This document shows, piece by piece, positions 18,907 through 27,988 of a stretch of 64,000 nt of DNA. The notes under the pieces were generated by a model, which was given only the letters and a program-made list of their open reading frames with translations, had not been told where the DNA came from and did not search any database. The stretch's first letter is position 1. The number at the start of each line of letters is the position of its first letter. The translations under genes and the position numbers were made by a program. The DNA is from Gordonia sp. 'Campus' (GTDB lineage Bacteria > Actinomycetota > Actinomycetes > Mycobacteriales > Mycobacteriaceae): contig NZ_JAKOIW010000001.1 in the NCBI RefSeq assembly GCF_022206305.1, positions 1 through 64,000 of the forward strand. The letters run 5' to 3'.

Positions 18907-20532
18907 TTACAGCGCCTCGTCGGCGGGACGCTCGGTGGTCACCGAAGCACCCCATCGATAGTCGGGTTTTCCTGCGGGAGAACGTTTGATCTCGTCGACG
19001 AACCACACGCTGCGCGGGCACTTGTAGCCGGCGAGCTCTTTCCGGACGACGTCGTTGAGACTCGTGAGCGACGGGCGCGCCCCGTCGCGGGTGGCGATGA
19101 CCGCGGCGACGCGCTGGCCCCAGCGATCGTCGGCGACACCCACGACAACGGTGTCAAAGACGTCCGGGTGGGCCTTGAGCGCGCCCTCGACCTCCTCGGG
19201 GAACACCTTCTCACCGCCGGTGTTGATCGACACCGACCCGCGACCGAGCATGGTGATCGTCCCGTCGGCTTCGAGCACGGCATTGTCGCCGGGCAGCGAG
19301 TACCGCACGCCGTCGAAGACCTTGAATGTCTTGGCCGACTTCTCCGGATCGTTGTGGTAGCGCAGCGGCACGTGTCCGGAGCGCGCGAGCACCCCCACCT
19401 CGCCACTCCCCGCCTCGACGGGTGTGCCGTCCTCGCGCAGAACGTGGGTCTCACTGTCGGCCTTCACCCGCGGACCACCGGTGTGCGGGGTGCCCTTCTC
19501 GACGACTCCCATTCCACCGAAGCCGGTCTCCGACGACCCGATAGCATCGATGACGACGGCGTTCGGAAAGCGGTCGAGGAACTGCTCTTTCACGCTCGGC
19601 GAGAAGAGGCAGGCCGAAGACGCGACCGACAGCACACTCGACAGATCACGCTCGTCGCCGTTCTCCAACGCCTCGATCATGGGGCGGCCCATCGCATCTC
19701 CGGTGATGAACACGACGTTGACCTTGTGGCGTTCGACGATGTCCCACGCGGCGGAACCGCTGAACTCGGGGTACACCACCGCTTTTCCGCCGGCGAACAG
19801 CGACTGGAAGACCGCCCACTGCGATCCGCCGTGGATGAACGGCGGGATCGGGTACCGGACGAGTTGTCCACCCTTGGCGCCGGTCTTGGCCAGATGCCAT
19901 TCGTCGGGAACGGGTTCGCTGGTGTACCAGTCGATTCCGCCGCCGAGCACACGCCAGACATCCACCTGCCGCCACACGACGCCCTTGGGTTTCCCGGTGG
20001 TGCCGCCGGTGTAGAGCATGTACAGGTCGTCGTCGCTGCGGTCCTCGAAGTCGCGTTCGGTCGACGATCTCGCGATCGCGTCTTCGTACCGGATGGCGTC
20101 GCCGTGTCCGTCGCAGCAGAGATCCTCGTCGGACCCGTCCTCGATGGCGATGCGGTGCTCGAGTTCGGGCGAGCGCGGCAACGTGTTGCAGACGCGGGTG
20201 GCGAAGCTGCGCTCGTGGATGAGCACCTTCATCCCGGAGTCGGTGAAGATGTGCTCGAGTTCGGCCTCGACGTACCGGTAGTTGACATTGACCATCACCG
20301 CGCGCGCCTTGAAGATGGCGACCATCGCCTCGACCGACTCGATGGTGTTCCGGCTGTACAACCCCACTCGGTCGCCCGGCTTCACGCCCAGTTCGCGCAG
20401 TGTGTGGGCGAGGGCGTTCGACCGCGCCTCCAGCTCGGCGTAGGAGAGCGCGCGGTCGCCGGACTCGAGCGCGATGCGCTCGGGAACCAGGTCGACGGCA
20501 TGCTCGATGAGGTCGGCGATCGTGTAGGCCAT
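18907..20532 (-). CDS. fadD19: Steroid side-chain acyl-CoA synthetase FadD19
   Basis: 541 residues. ANL enzyme with P-loop YTGGTTGKPKG near residue 176, the unusual family segment IPPFIHGGSQWAVF, GSSETGFGG, and the C-terminal SPAGKPDYRW with the catalytic Lys. Family knowledge: FadD19 activates the C26 carboxylate of cholestenoate-type intermediates and is needed for C24-branched sterols. The KstR-type site 12 bp upstream of its start and the divergent echA19 support the assignment. Confidence 0.92.
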   Translation of the reverse strand: MAYTIADLIEHAVDLVPERIALESGDRALSYAELEARSNALAHTLRELGVKPGDRVGLYSRNTIESVEAMVAIFKARAVMVNVNYRYVEAELEHIFTDSGMKVLIHERSFATRVCNTLPRSPELEHRIAIEDGSDEDLCCDGHGDAIRYEDAIARSSTERDFEDRSDDDLYMLYTGGTTGKPKGVVWRQVDVWRVLGGGIDWYTSEPVPDEWHLAKTGAKGGQLVRYPIPPFIHGGSQWAVFQSLFAGGKAVVYPEFSGSAAWDIVERHKVNVVFITGDAMGRPMIEALENGDERDLSSVLSVASSACLFSPSVKEQFLDRFPNAVVIDAIGSSETGFGGMGVVEKGTPHTGGPRVKADSETHVLREDGTPVEAGSGEVGVLARSGHVPLRYHNDPEKSAKTFKVFDGVRYSLPGDNAVLEADGTITMLGRGSVSINTGGEKVFPEEVEGALKAHPDVFDTVVVGVADDRWGQRVAAVIATRDGARPSLTSLNDVVRKELAGYKCPRSVWFVDEIKRSPAGKPDYRWGASVTTERPADEAL

Positions 20533-20543
20533 GGGATCAAAAT

Positions 20544-20557
20544 TAGAACGTGTTATC
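20544..20557. promoter_or_regulatory. KstR-type operator (fadD19 / echA19)
   Basis: TAGAACGTGTTATC matches the KstR consensus except at the last base. It lies in the 91-bp space between divergent fadD19 and echA19, close to the fadD19 start, and may serve both. Confidence 0.8.
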
Positions 20558-20623
20558 GTTCTGGGCAAGCGGCAATCCAGTGCCGCCGCGATCACCTGAG
20601 CACAGCGAGACCGGAGCGCAGCG

Positions 20624-21445
20624 ATGACCACAGCAACCCCCGCCGAGTCCGTCACCGAGAAGGCACCCGAGTGCCTCGTCGAGAAGCGCGGGCACATCCT
20701 CATCGTGACGATGAACCGCCCGGAGGCGCGCAACGCGCTGTCGACGGAGATGATGCGGATCATGACCGAGGCGTGGGACCAGGTCGATACCGACCCCGAC
20801 ATCCGCGTGGCCATCCTCACCGGAGCCGGCGGATACTTCTGCGCGGGCGCAGACCTCAAGAGCATGAACAAGAACGCACCCGGCGACACGGTGGACTCGG
20901 GCGCCTGGAATCCGGCGTCGCTACCCGCGCTGCTCAAGGGACGCCGCCTCATCAAGCCGTTGATCGCCGCAGTGGAGGGGCCGGCGATCGCCGGCGGCAC
21001 CGAGATCCTGCAGGGCACCGACATCCGGATCGCCGGCGAGAGCGCGAAGTTCGGTGTCTCCGAGGCCCGCTGGGGGCTCTACCCGATGGGTGGCAGCGCA
21101 GTCCGGCTCGTCCGGCAGATCCCGTACACCGTCGCCTGCGACATCCTGCTGACCGGCCGCCACGTCACCGCGCGCGAGGCCCTCGAGTACGGCCTGATCG
21201 GCCACGTCGTCGACGACGGCACCGCGCTGGACAAGGCGCTCGAGCTCGCCGAGAAGATCGCGGCCAACGGTCCGCTGGCGGTACAGGGAATCCTGAAGAC
21301 CATCCGCGACACCGAGGGCCTACACGAACTCGACGCCTTCGAGATCGACGCGAAGATCGGCATCTCGGTCTTCAAGTCCAAGGACGCTAAGGTCGGCCCG
21401 CGCGCCTTCGCCGAGAAGCGCACACCCGAGTTCACCGGCGAGTAG
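20624..21445 (+). CDS. echA19: Enoyl-CoA hydratase EchA19
   Basis: 273 residues. Crotonase fold: [11 protein letters not shown] near residue 26, oxyanion-hole segments [15 protein letters not shown] and [10 protein letters not shown], and a C-terminal trimerisation part. The first ~20 residues form a non-conserved extension. Role: hydration of the steroid side-chain enoyl-CoA made by the FadE pairs. It pairs divergently with fadD19 around a KstR-type site, as Rv3516 does with Rv3515c. Confidence 0.92.
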   Translation: MTTATPAESVTEKAPECLVEKRGHILIVTMNRPEARNALSTEMMRIMTEAWDQVDTDPDIRVAILTGAGGYFCAGADLKSMNKNAPGDTVDSGAWNPASLPALLKGRRLIKPLIAAVEGPAIAGGTEILQGTDIRIAGESAKFGVSEARWGLYPMGGSAVRLVRQIPYTVACDILLTGRHVTAREALEYGLIGHVVDDGTALDKALELAEKIAANGPLAVQGILKTIRDTEGLHELDAFEIDAKIGISVFKSKDAKVGPRAFAEKRTPEFTGE

Positions 21446-21458
21446 TCACTTCCGCGCA

Positions 21459-21560
21459 CAGTCAACGCCAAACGACGCCCAGTCGACGAAAAGCGACGCC
21501 CAGTCAACGCGAAACGACACCCAGTCGACGAAAAGCGACGCCCAGTCGACGAAAGACGAG
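21459..21560. repeat. 21-bp tandem repeat downstream of echA19
   Basis: Four in-phase 21-bp units (starting 21459, 21480, 21501, 21522) and a partial fifth, each beginning CAGTC(A/G)ACG and ending CGAC(G/A)CC. Units 2 and 4 are identical. The repeat lies between the convergent ends of echA19 and the PAS-ANTAR gene. It has no spacers, so it is not a CRISPR array. Confidence 0.85.
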
Positions 21561-21630
21561 GCACGGTCGACGCCCGGTCCGACTCCGCGCGGTAGCGAGC
21601 GAGGCGCGCGGTGGGGCCGGACAGCACCGG

Positions 21631-22347
21631 TCAGGTGCCCGACGACCGCCGGGGACGCAGCACGATCTCGTCGAGGCGTCGACGCTGGTGGTCCTCCACG
21701 GAGAGTCCCGCCTGGATCTCGACGACGAGCGCTGCGGCAACATCCCGGATCTTGACGTTCTCCTGCTGTGAGCGCCAGCGGAGCACATCGAACGCCCGGT
21801 CGGCGTTGACTCCGTAGACCAGCATGAGCATGCCCTTCGCCTGCTCGATCACCCCGCTGCTGTCCCGGAAGGCCCGGACCTGATCGTCGACCCGCCGCTG
21901 CACCGCGGCCAGTTCGGCGTCGGTCAGGTCGAGATAGAAACCCTCGGTGCCGATGGGCACACCGGTTGCGTCGGTGATGGAGTGGGCGACGACCACCACC
22001 GGTCGGACCCGCCCCGACGTGTCGACGATGCGGTGTCGGCTCGAGAACGGCGCGTGATTGGTGAGCATTTCGGCCATGACCGCGTCGAAGTGAGCACGGT
22101 CCTCGGGGTGCTTGTGGCGGCGCATCAGTTCGGTGGTCGGTTCCACCTCACCCGGTGCGTAACCGTGCAGCGCGGCGACCTCATCCGACCACTCCCACTT
22201 CTCACCCTCGTAGAAGAAGCGGAAGTCGCCGATGCGGCGCATCCCCGGCGGCAACTGGTCGGACGGGTTGTTCTGCCTTCCCGCCGGGAGGGCACCCCGT
22301 TCGTGGTCGACGCCCTCGCAACTCCGATCGTGATCACCGTGTCGCAC
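21631..22347 (-). CDS. PAS and ANTAR domain regulator
   Basis: 238 residues from a GTG at 22347; an ATG at codon 36 (about 22242) is an equally possible start because the first 35 residues are not PAS-like. PAS-like domain about 40-135 (FRFFYEGEKWEWSDEV), then an ANTAR domain about 150-215 with IEQAKGMLM and RWRSQQENVKIRDVA. ANTAR proteins bind paired RNA hairpins and prevent transcription termination. The signal and targets are unknown; no classic ANTAR hairpin pair was recognised nearby. Confidence 0.85.
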   Translation of the reverse strand: MRHGDHDRSCEGVDHERGALPAGRQNNPSDQLPPGMRRIGDFRFFYEGEKWEWSDEVAALHGYAPGEVEPTTELMRRHKHPEDRAHFDAVMAEMLTNHAPFSSRHRIVDTSGRVRPVVVVAHSITDATGVPIGTEGFYLDLTDAELAAVQRRVDDQVRAFRDSSGVIEQAKGMLMLVYGVNADRAFDVLRWRSQQENVKIRDVAAALVVEIQAGLSVEDHQRRRLDEIVLRPRRSSGT

Positions 22348-22368
22348 ACGGTGAATTCTATGGCCGAT

Positions 22369-23406
22369 TCACACCAGTGTCGCCAGTTCCCGGATCGTCT
22401 CGGTGTCGCGCGCGGTGACCATGAGCATGGTGACCCCCGCGGCCTCCCACTCCTTGATCTGCGCGCGCACCTCGTCGGCCGTCCCGACGAGCATCGTCTC
22501 GCGGACCATCTCGTCGGGCACCGCGGCCATCGCCTCGGCCTTCTTCCCGCCCAGGAACAGGCTCACGATCTCGTCGACGGCGTCGCCGTACCCCATCCGC
22601 TTGTACAGCTCGGCGTGAAAGTTCTTCTCCTTGGCGCCCATTCCGCCGACGTAGAGCGCCGTCGACGGCCGGTACCGGTCAATGGCGGCCGCGACGTCGT
22701 CGGTGATGACGACCTGCACGGTCGCGGCCACCTCGAAGTCGGCGCGCGACCGGCGCGCACCCGGGCGGGCGAACCCCTCGTCGAGCCAGGCGTTGTACTG
22801 ATCGGCGAGGCCGAGGCTGAAGAAGATGGCGAGCCAGCCGTCGGCGATCTCGGCGGTCTGCGCGACGTTCTTCGGGCCCTCGGCGCCCAGCCAGATCGGC
22901 ACATCGGCGCGCAGCGGGTGGGTGATCGGCTTCAACGGTTTCCCGAGGCCGGTCGACCCGGGTGCGTCAGCCGGATACGGCAGCGGATAGTGCGGACCGG
23001 GGTTGGTCACCTTGTCCTGGCGGGCGAGCACGTCCCGCACGACGCGCACGTATTCTCTCGTGCGCGCCAGCGGTTGTGCGAACGGTTCGCCGTACCAACC
23101 CTCCACGACCTGCGGTCCCGACACCCCGAGTCCGACGATGTGCCGGCCGCCGGAGAGGTGGTCGAGGGTCAGCGCGTGCATGGCGAGCGAGGTCGGCGGC
23201 CGCGCCGACAGCTGGGCCACCGCGGTGCCCAGTCGCACACGCGAGGTCGCGGCACCCCACCACGCCAGCGGCGTGTACGCATCCGATCCCCACGACTCCG
23301 CGGTGAACACGGCGTCGAAGCCGCATTCCTCCGCGGTGGCGATCAGTGCCGGCGCGTTCGTGATGGGGTCGGCACCCCAGTACCCCAGTTGCAGACCGAG
23401 CTTCAC
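22369..23406 (-). CDS. LLM-class F420-dependent oxidoreductase (Rv3520c-like)
   Basis: 345 residues from a GTG at 23406 preceded by GGAGTGGGA. Luciferase-like TIM barrel: GLQLGYWG at the start, AESWGSDAYTPLAWW, RLGTAVAQLSAR, and SGPQVVEGWYG. F420 is the expected cofactor in this group. It is divergent from the DUF35/ltp operon and shares the KstR-type site at 23467, so it belongs to the steroid regulon. The reaction is not known. Confidence 0.87.
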   Translation of the reverse strand: MKLGLQLGYWGADPITNAPALIATAEECGFDAVFTAESWGSDAYTPLAWWGAATSRVRLGTAVAQLSARPPTSLAMHALTLDHLSGGRHIVGLGVSGPQVVEGWYGEPFAQPLARTREYVRVVRDVLARQDKVTNPGPHYPLPYPADAPGSTGLGKPLKPITHPLRADVPIWLGAEGPKNVAQTAEIADGWLAIFFSLGLADQYNAWLDEGFARPGARRSRADFEVAATVQVVITDDVAAAIDRYRPSTALYVGGMGAKEKNFHAELYKRMGYGDAVDEIVSLFLGGKKAEAMAAVPDEMVRETMLVGTADEVRAQIKEWEAAGVTMLMVTARDTETIRELATLV

Positions 23407-23466
23407 TCCCACTCCCCTTTCGCCCGGCCGCATCCCACGGCCTGACATGCATCTTGTGTCCAATAC

Positions 23467-23480
23467 TAGAACGTGTTCTA
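23467..23480. promoter_or_regulatory. KstR-type operator between LLM gene and DUF35/ltp operon
   Basis: TAGAACGTGTTCTA, a perfect palindrome and full consensus match, lies 15 bp upstream of the DUF35 gene and 61 bp upstream of the divergent LLM gene. Confidence 0.9.
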
Positions 23481-23494
23481 CTCGAGATGTGAGC

Positions 23495-24526
23495 ATGAGC
23501 GTAACGTCTCCGGCCGCCCCGAATCCCGTTGCCGAGGTGCCCGAGCCGAAGTCCCCCATCCTGACCGCTCCCCTGACCAACTCGTTCGACTACACCAGGT
23601 CTCTGGGTCCGGTTCTCAGTCAGTTCGCACTCGCCCTGCGCGACGGTCGGATCATCGGCTCGAGAGGCAGCGACGGCAAGGTCGCGGTCCCTCCGGTCGA
23701 GTTCGACCCCGTCACCGGCGCGCAGTCCACGGAGTTCGTCGAGGTGTCGGCCGTCGGCACGGTGACCACGTGGACCTGGAACCCCGAGCCGGTACCGGGC
23801 CAGCCACTGGACAAGCCGTTCGCATGGGCACTCATCCGCCTCGACGGCGCGGACACGACTCTGCTGCATGCGATCTCGGTCGGCTCTCCCGACGAGATGT
23901 CGACCGGGATGCGGGTCCACGCGGTGTTCGGCGCGGCTCGTATCGGCCGGATCGACGACATCGCCCACTTCGCCCCCGGCGAGGAGCCGGCCACCGCCCC
24001 TGCCAACACCGCCGAGGCACCCAAGGGTGCCGACACCGGCCTCCTCGTCATCCCCACCCCGGTCAGCACCGAGATCATCCACTCGGCCAACGAGGAGGAG
24101 TCCGTCTACCTCGAAGGGCTGAAGGCGGGCAAGCTGATCGGGACCCGTATCGGTTCGGGTGTCGACGCCGGACGCGTGTACTTCCCGCCCCGTGGCGTCA
24201 GCCCGGCCGACGGTTCCCCCGCGGTGGAACGAGTCGAACTCGCCCACACCGGCATCGTCACCACGTTCTGCATCGTCAACGTGCCCTTCCAGGGCCAGCG
24301 GATCAAGCCTCCGTACGTCGCCGCCTACGTGCTCCTCGACGGCGCGGACATCCCGTTCCTGCACCTGATCCTCGACATCGAGGCCGCCGAGGTCCGAATG
24401 GGCATGCGCGTCAAGGCCGTCTGGCTCCCCGAGGACGAATGGGAGCACTCGATCGGCAACATCAGCCACTTCGCGCCCACCGGGGAACCGGACGCCGAGT
24501 ACGAGACCTATAAGGACCACCTCTGA
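23495..24526 (+). CDS. Tandem DUF35 OB-fold protein (Rv3521-like)
   Basis: 343 residues from the ATG at 23495. Two similar halves (about 25-155 and 185-335) each carry an OB-fold DUF35 core with FAWALIRLDGAD / VAAYVLLDGAD followed by MRVHAV / MRVKAV and an HFAP end. The N-terminal zinc-ribbon cysteines common in DUF35 proteins are absent. DUF35 proteins support thiolase-like or aldolase partners; here the partners are ltp4 and ltp3, the first of which overlaps the stop by 1 bp. Confidence 0.88.
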   Translation: MSVTSPAAPNPVAEVPEPKSPILTAPLTNSFDYTRSLGPVLSQFALALRDGRIIGSRGSDGKVAVPPVEFDPVTGAQSTEFVEVSAVGTVTTWTWNPEPVPGQPLDKPFAWALIRLDGADTTLLHAISVGSPDEMSTGMRVHAVFGAARIGRIDDIAHFAPGEEPATAPANTAEAPKGADTGLLVIPTPVSTEIIHSANEEESVYLEGLKAGKLIGTRIGSGVDAGRVYFPPRGVSPADGSPAVERVELAHTGIVTTFCIVNVPFQGQRIKPPYVAAYVLLDGADIPFLHLILDIEAAEVRMGMRVKAVWLPEDEWEHSIGNISHFAPTGEPDAEYETYKDHL

Positions 24527-25575
24527 TGACACTGCCCCCGATCGCGATCATCGGTTTCGCGCACAGCCCCAATGTCGCCGGCACCCACGGCACCACCAAC
24601 GGTGTCGAGATGCTGATCCCGTGCTTCGAGAAGCTCTACGCCGAGCTCGGCATCGCCCGCACCGACATCGAGTTCTGGTGCAGCGGATCGTCGGATTACC
24701 TTGCCGGCCGCGCGTTCTCCTTCATCTCGGCGATCGATTCGATCGGCGCCATGCCGCCCATCAACGAGTCACACGTCGAGATGGACGGCGCATGGGCGCT
24801 CTACGAGGCGTGGGTCAAGATCGCCACCGGTGAGGTCGACCTCGCGCTCGCCTACGGTTTCGGCAAGGCCACCGCCGGCAATGCGGATCAGACCCTGACC
24901 CTGCAGACCGATCCCTACACGGTCGCTCCCCTGCACCCCGACGCCCGGTCGCTCGGCGCGCTGCAGGCGCGAGCCGGGATCGATGCCGGAGTGTGGACCG
25001 AAGAAGACATGGCGACGATCGGCGCCCGCACCTTCGGCGGTTCGGTCGACGAGCTGCTCGGCCGCGACTACGTCGCGAATCCGCTACGGGAGCACGACAT
25101 CGCGCCCTACACCGACGCTGCCGCCGCGGTCGTCATCGCCAGCGAGCGCAAGGCGCGTGAGCTCGTCGCCAATCCGGCGTTCGTCACCGGATGGGACCAT
25201 CGGATCGACACCCCCAACTTCGGGGCGCGCGACCTCACCCTCTCGCCGTCGACGAAACTGGCCGGCGACACCGCGTTCGGCGATCGCAGCCGTGCGGTCG
25301 ACGTCGCCGAGATCAACGCGTCGTACACGCATCAGGAGATCATCGTGCGCAACGCGCTCGGCCTCCCGGACTCGGTGCGGATCAACCCGTCCGGCGGTTC
25401 CCTCGCGGGCAATTCGCTGTTCTCGGCCGGCTTGCAGCGCATCGGTTACGCCGCTCACGAGATCCTCAGCGGCAATGCGGGCACCGCACTGGCCCATGCG
25501 TCGAGCGGCCCGCTTCTGCAGCAGAACATGGTGGTCACGCTGAGTGCCCAGAACAACGAGGGGGCCGAGAACTGA
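24526..25575 (+). CDS. ltp4: Thiolase-fold lipid-transfer-like protein Ltp4 (Rv3522-like)
   Basis: 349 residues. Thiolase superfamily of the SCP-x/Ltp type: IAIIGFAHSP start, CSGSSDYLAG (Cys in the nucleophile region), AEINASYTHQE, and NPSGGSLAGNSLFSAG. Family knowledge: Ltp proteins with DUF35 partners catalyse retro-aldol cleavage of beta-hydroxyacyl-CoA steroid side chains (shown for Ltp2). Ltp4's reaction is inferred. The operon is DUF35-ltp4-ltp3 with 1-bp overlaps at both joints. Confidence 0.88.
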   Translation: MTLPPIAIIGFAHSPNVAGTHGTTNGVEMLIPCFEKLYAELGIARTDIEFWCSGSSDYLAGRAFSFISAIDSIGAMPPINESHVEMDGAWALYEAWVKIATGEVDLALAYGFGKATAGNADQTLTLQTDPYTVAPLHPDARSLGALQARAGIDAGVWTEEDMATIGARTFGGSVDELLGRDYVANPLREHDIAPYTDAAAAVVIASERKARELVANPAFVTGWDHRIDTPNFGARDLTLSPSTKLAGDTAFGDRSRAVDVAEINASYTHQEIIVRNALGLPDSVRINPSGGSLAGNSLFSAGLQRIGYAAHEILSGNAGTALAHASSGPLLQQNMVVTLSAQNNEGAEN

Positions 25576-26753
25576 TGGGACACAACAATCGTGCCGCGGT
25601 GCTGGGCACCGGGCAGACACGTTACGTCGCCAAACGGTCCGATGTCACGATGGCCGGCATGGTTCGCGAGGCCATCGACGCCGCGCTGATCGACTCGAAG
25701 GTCTCGCTCGACGACATCGACGCGATCGTCATCGGCAAGGCGCCCGACCTGTTCGAGGGGTCGATGATGCCCGAGCTCGCGATGGCCGAGGCCATCGGCG
25801 CGGTCGGCAAACGCCTCATCCGCGTGCACACGGCCGGTTCGGTCGGCGGGTCGACGGCCAACGTGGCCGCGTCGCTGGTGTTCGCGGGCGTGCACAAGAG
25901 AGTCCTCGCGGTCGCGTGGGAGAAGCAGTCGGAGTCCAACGCGATGTGGGCCCTGTCGATCCCGGTGCCCTTCACCAAACCGGTCGGAGCGGGCGCGGGC
26001 GGATTCTTCGCACCGCACGTGCGCGCCTACATCCGGCAGTCCGGGGCTCCCGAGCACATCGGCGCGATGGTCGCCGCCAAGGACCGTCGTAACGGCGCGT
26101 TGAATCCCCTTGCGCACCTGCATCAGCCGGATCAGACCGTCGAGAAGGTCATGAGCTCGCAGATGCTGTGGGACCCGATCCGCTACGACGAGACCTGCCC
26201 GTCGTCGGACGGCGCCTGCGCGGTGGTGATCGGCAGCGAGGACGTCGCCGATGCGGCCGTGGCCGCGGGTGATCCGGTGGCGTGGATTCACGCCACCGCG
26301 ATGCGCACCGAACCGCTGTCCTACGCGCACCGCAACGTCGTGAGCCCCCAAGCCGGGCGCGACGCCGCCGCCGCGCTGTGGAAGGCCGGTGGCATCAGCA
26401 ATCCGCTCGACGAGATCGACGCCGCCGAGATCTACGTCCCCTTCTCGTGGTTCGAGCCGATGTGGCTGGAGAACCTCGGCTTCGTCGCCGAGGGCGAGGG
26501 TTGGAAACTGACCGAATCGGGTGACACCGAGATCGGCGGCCGCCTCCCGCTCAACGCGTCGGGTGGTGTGTTGTCGTCGAACCCGATCGGCGCATCGGGC
26601 ATGATCCGATTCGCCGAGGCCGCCATCCAGGTGATGGGCAAGGCGGGCGACCACCAGGTCGCCGACGCGCGCAAGGCGCTGGGCCACGCCTATGGTGGTG
26701 GCTCGCAGTACTTCTCTATGTGGCTCGTCGGGGCCGACAAGCCACTCCACTGA
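25575..26753 (+). CDS. ltp3: Thiolase-fold lipid-transfer-like protein Ltp3 (Rv3523-like)
   Basis: 392 residues. Thiolase superfamily: AAVLGTGQTRY at the start, HTAGSVGGSTANVA (the position of the thiolase Cys holds Ser-Val), AEIYVPFSWFEPM, and NASGGVLSSNPIGASG; late GHAYGGGSQYFS. It lacks the standard thiolase Cys nucleophile, which fits an aldolase rather than a thiolase. Last gene of the operon; ends 21 bp before a 20-bp-stem hairpin. Confidence 0.88.
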   Translation: MGHNNRAAVLGTGQTRYVAKRSDVTMAGMVREAIDAALIDSKVSLDDIDAIVIGKAPDLFEGSMMPELAMAEAIGAVGKRLIRVHTAGSVGGSTANVAASLVFAGVHKRVLAVAWEKQSESNAMWALSIPVPFTKPVGAGAGGFFAPHVRAYIRQSGAPEHIGAMVAAKDRRNGALNPLAHLHQPDQTVEKVMSSQMLWDPIRYDETCPSSDGACAVVIGSEDVADAAVAAGDPVAWIHATAMRTEPLSYAHRNVVSPQAGRDAAAALWKAGGISNPLDEIDAAEIYVPFSWFEPMWLENLGFVAEGEGWKLTESGDTEIGGRLPLNASGGVLSSNPIGASGMIRFAEAAIQVMGKAGDHQVADARKALGHAYGGGSQYFSMWLVGADKPLH

Positions 26754-26774
26754 TCGGCCCCTCCACTGATCGGA

Positions 26775-26821
26775 ATGTCGTAGCAGTCATGCGCGTCGTA
26801 TGCGCATGACTGCTACGACAT
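26775..26821. terminator. Bidirectional hairpin between ltp3 and the CMD-family gene
   Basis: Perfect 20-bp stem (arms 26775-26794 and 26802-26821) with a 7-nt loop. The right arm contains the last codons and stop of the convergent gene. No U-run follows. It probably ends transcription in both directions. Confidence 0.8.
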
Positions 26822-27361
26822 GCGTTCGGGCACAGCACAGGCGAGGCCGTCGGACATCCCGGTGGGCCGAACGCCCAGTGACTGATTCAGACGAGCCCGC
26901 TGGTTCTCCCATGCGACGGTCATCGCGAGCTCGACGATCTGGGTCTCCGACAGATGTTCGGCCAGCCGGCCCCGCAGCTCGGCGAGGTCCTCGCCCACCG
27001 CGGGGGTCAGGGTCATAGCCTCGGCGTAGCCGATGACGAGCTTCTCCAGCTCGGTGTACGCAGCCGACTCCCGATACCGCGGCAGATCGCGGAGCTGCCG
27101 CTCGGTGATGCCCGCTCCCGTCGCGAGTGCCGAACCGATGTCGAGGCAGAACTCGCAACTGACCAGGCCGGCCGTTTTCAGTTCGGCCAGCTCCTTGAGT
27201 TTCGGGTCCATCCGATTCGACAGCAGCAGTGCCGATTCCATGCCCATCGTCGCACCGGCGACGAGGGGTCGTCGTGCCAGATGGCCGACGAGTTCGGCGC
27301 GATGTCGCCGCGCCCGCCCCATCGCGCGAAGATAGTTCCTCATCCGGTGCAGTGCCCTCAT
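26813..27361 (-). CDS. Carboxymuconolactone decarboxylase / AhpD-like protein
   Basis: 182 residues from the ATG at 27361 with AAGGA upstream. The CMD core holds the redox pair CEFC (CxxC) followed by DIGSALA near residue 85, as in AhpD-type alkylhydroperoxidases. The N-terminal ~30 residues are very basic. Likely role: thiol-dependent peroxide reduction; other CMD members are lactone decarboxylases. No KstR site is seen, so a steroid link is not supported. Confidence 0.85.
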   Translation of the reverse strand: MRALHRMRNYLRAMGRARRHRAELVGHLARRPLVAGATMGMESALLLSNRMDPKLKELAELKTAGLVSCEFCLDIGSALATGAGITERQLRDLPRYRESAAYTELEKLVIGYAEAMTLTPAVGEDLAELRGRLAEHLSETQIVELAMTVAWENQRARLNQSLGVRPTGMSDGLACAVPERMS

Positions 27362-27468
27362 CGTCCGTCCTTCCGGAGCCGATTGCCGACCGTTACGCAC
27401 CTCATCGTGCGCCGATGCGACCCCGGTGTAAACGTCCTATCGCTCACAAACACCGTCATTCACAAACA

Positions 27469-27508
27469 CCGCGGGCGGGACAGGGTTAGCACCCTGTCCC
27501 GCCCGCGG
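27469..27508. terminator. Terminator of the cyp125/NTF2 operon
   Basis: Perfect 18-bp stem (arms 27469-27486 and 27491-27508) with loop TAGC. It is strongly GC and has no U-tract, as is common in actinobacteria. It lies 19 bp past the NTF2-like stop and upstream of the CMD gene. Confidence 0.88.
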
Positions 27509-27526
27509 CGGATCATGTTGCGACTA

Positions 27527-27988
27527 TCAGGCCTTGCGCACCGAGTTGATCGTCTTCTCCACTTCCCAGAAGGCGCGCAGCGCCGACAGCTTCCCGTCGG
27601 CGTCCGCCCGATACGTGAAGACACCCCGCGCCTCGGAGACGTGGCCGGCGATGTGGGTGACGATGCTGCCGATGTAGGCGACCTCGTTCCCGCAGATGAT
27701 CTCCTCGTCGAACCGGAAGTCGATGTTCTCGGTCGTCCCGATCGACTTGTCCCAGAACTCGGAGATCGCCTCGTGTCCACGGAATCCGGCGCCGTCCGGG
27801 TCGAACATCGACGGACCGACCGGGTCCTCCACCGTGGCGTCCACGGCGAAGTTGTCGATCCACGCCTGCTTGTCCCGTGACGCCACGAACTCGCGCGAAC
27901 GACGACCCGCCATGACTGCGGGATGATTCTCCCGGTCGATGCCGAGGTAGGCCGGCTGCTGTCCGGCGGTCTCCTCCGCTGCGGTCAC
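27527..27988 (-). CDS. NTF2/SnoaL-like protein coupled to cyp125
   Basis: 153 residues from a GTG at 27988 that overlaps the cyp125 stop by 4 bp. Cone-shaped NTF2 fold predicted: FVASRDKQAWIDNFAVDATVEDPVGP near residue 30, HEAISEFWDK, and AYIGSIVTHIAGH. This fold includes steroid delta-isomerases and hydratases. Translational coupling to the P450 argues for a role in the same steroid step, perhaps moving a double bond. The catalytic residues of known ketosteroid isomerases cannot be assigned with confidence. Confidence 0.82.
   Translation of the reverse strand: MTAAEETAGQQPAYLGIDRENHPAVMAGRRSREFVASRDKQAWIDNFAVDATVEDPVGPSMFDPDGAGFRGHEAISEFWDKSIGTTENIDFRFDEEIICGNEVAYIGSIVTHIAGHVSEARGVFTYRADADGKLSALRAFWEVEKTINSVRKA

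Noticed and set aside
18883..21390. Very long open frame opposite fadD19 and through echA19
   Set aside because: High GC keeps stop codons rare; the frame spans two real genes with clear motifs.
21459..21560. Possible CRISPR array
   Set aside because: Repeats abut with no spacers and there are no cas genes.
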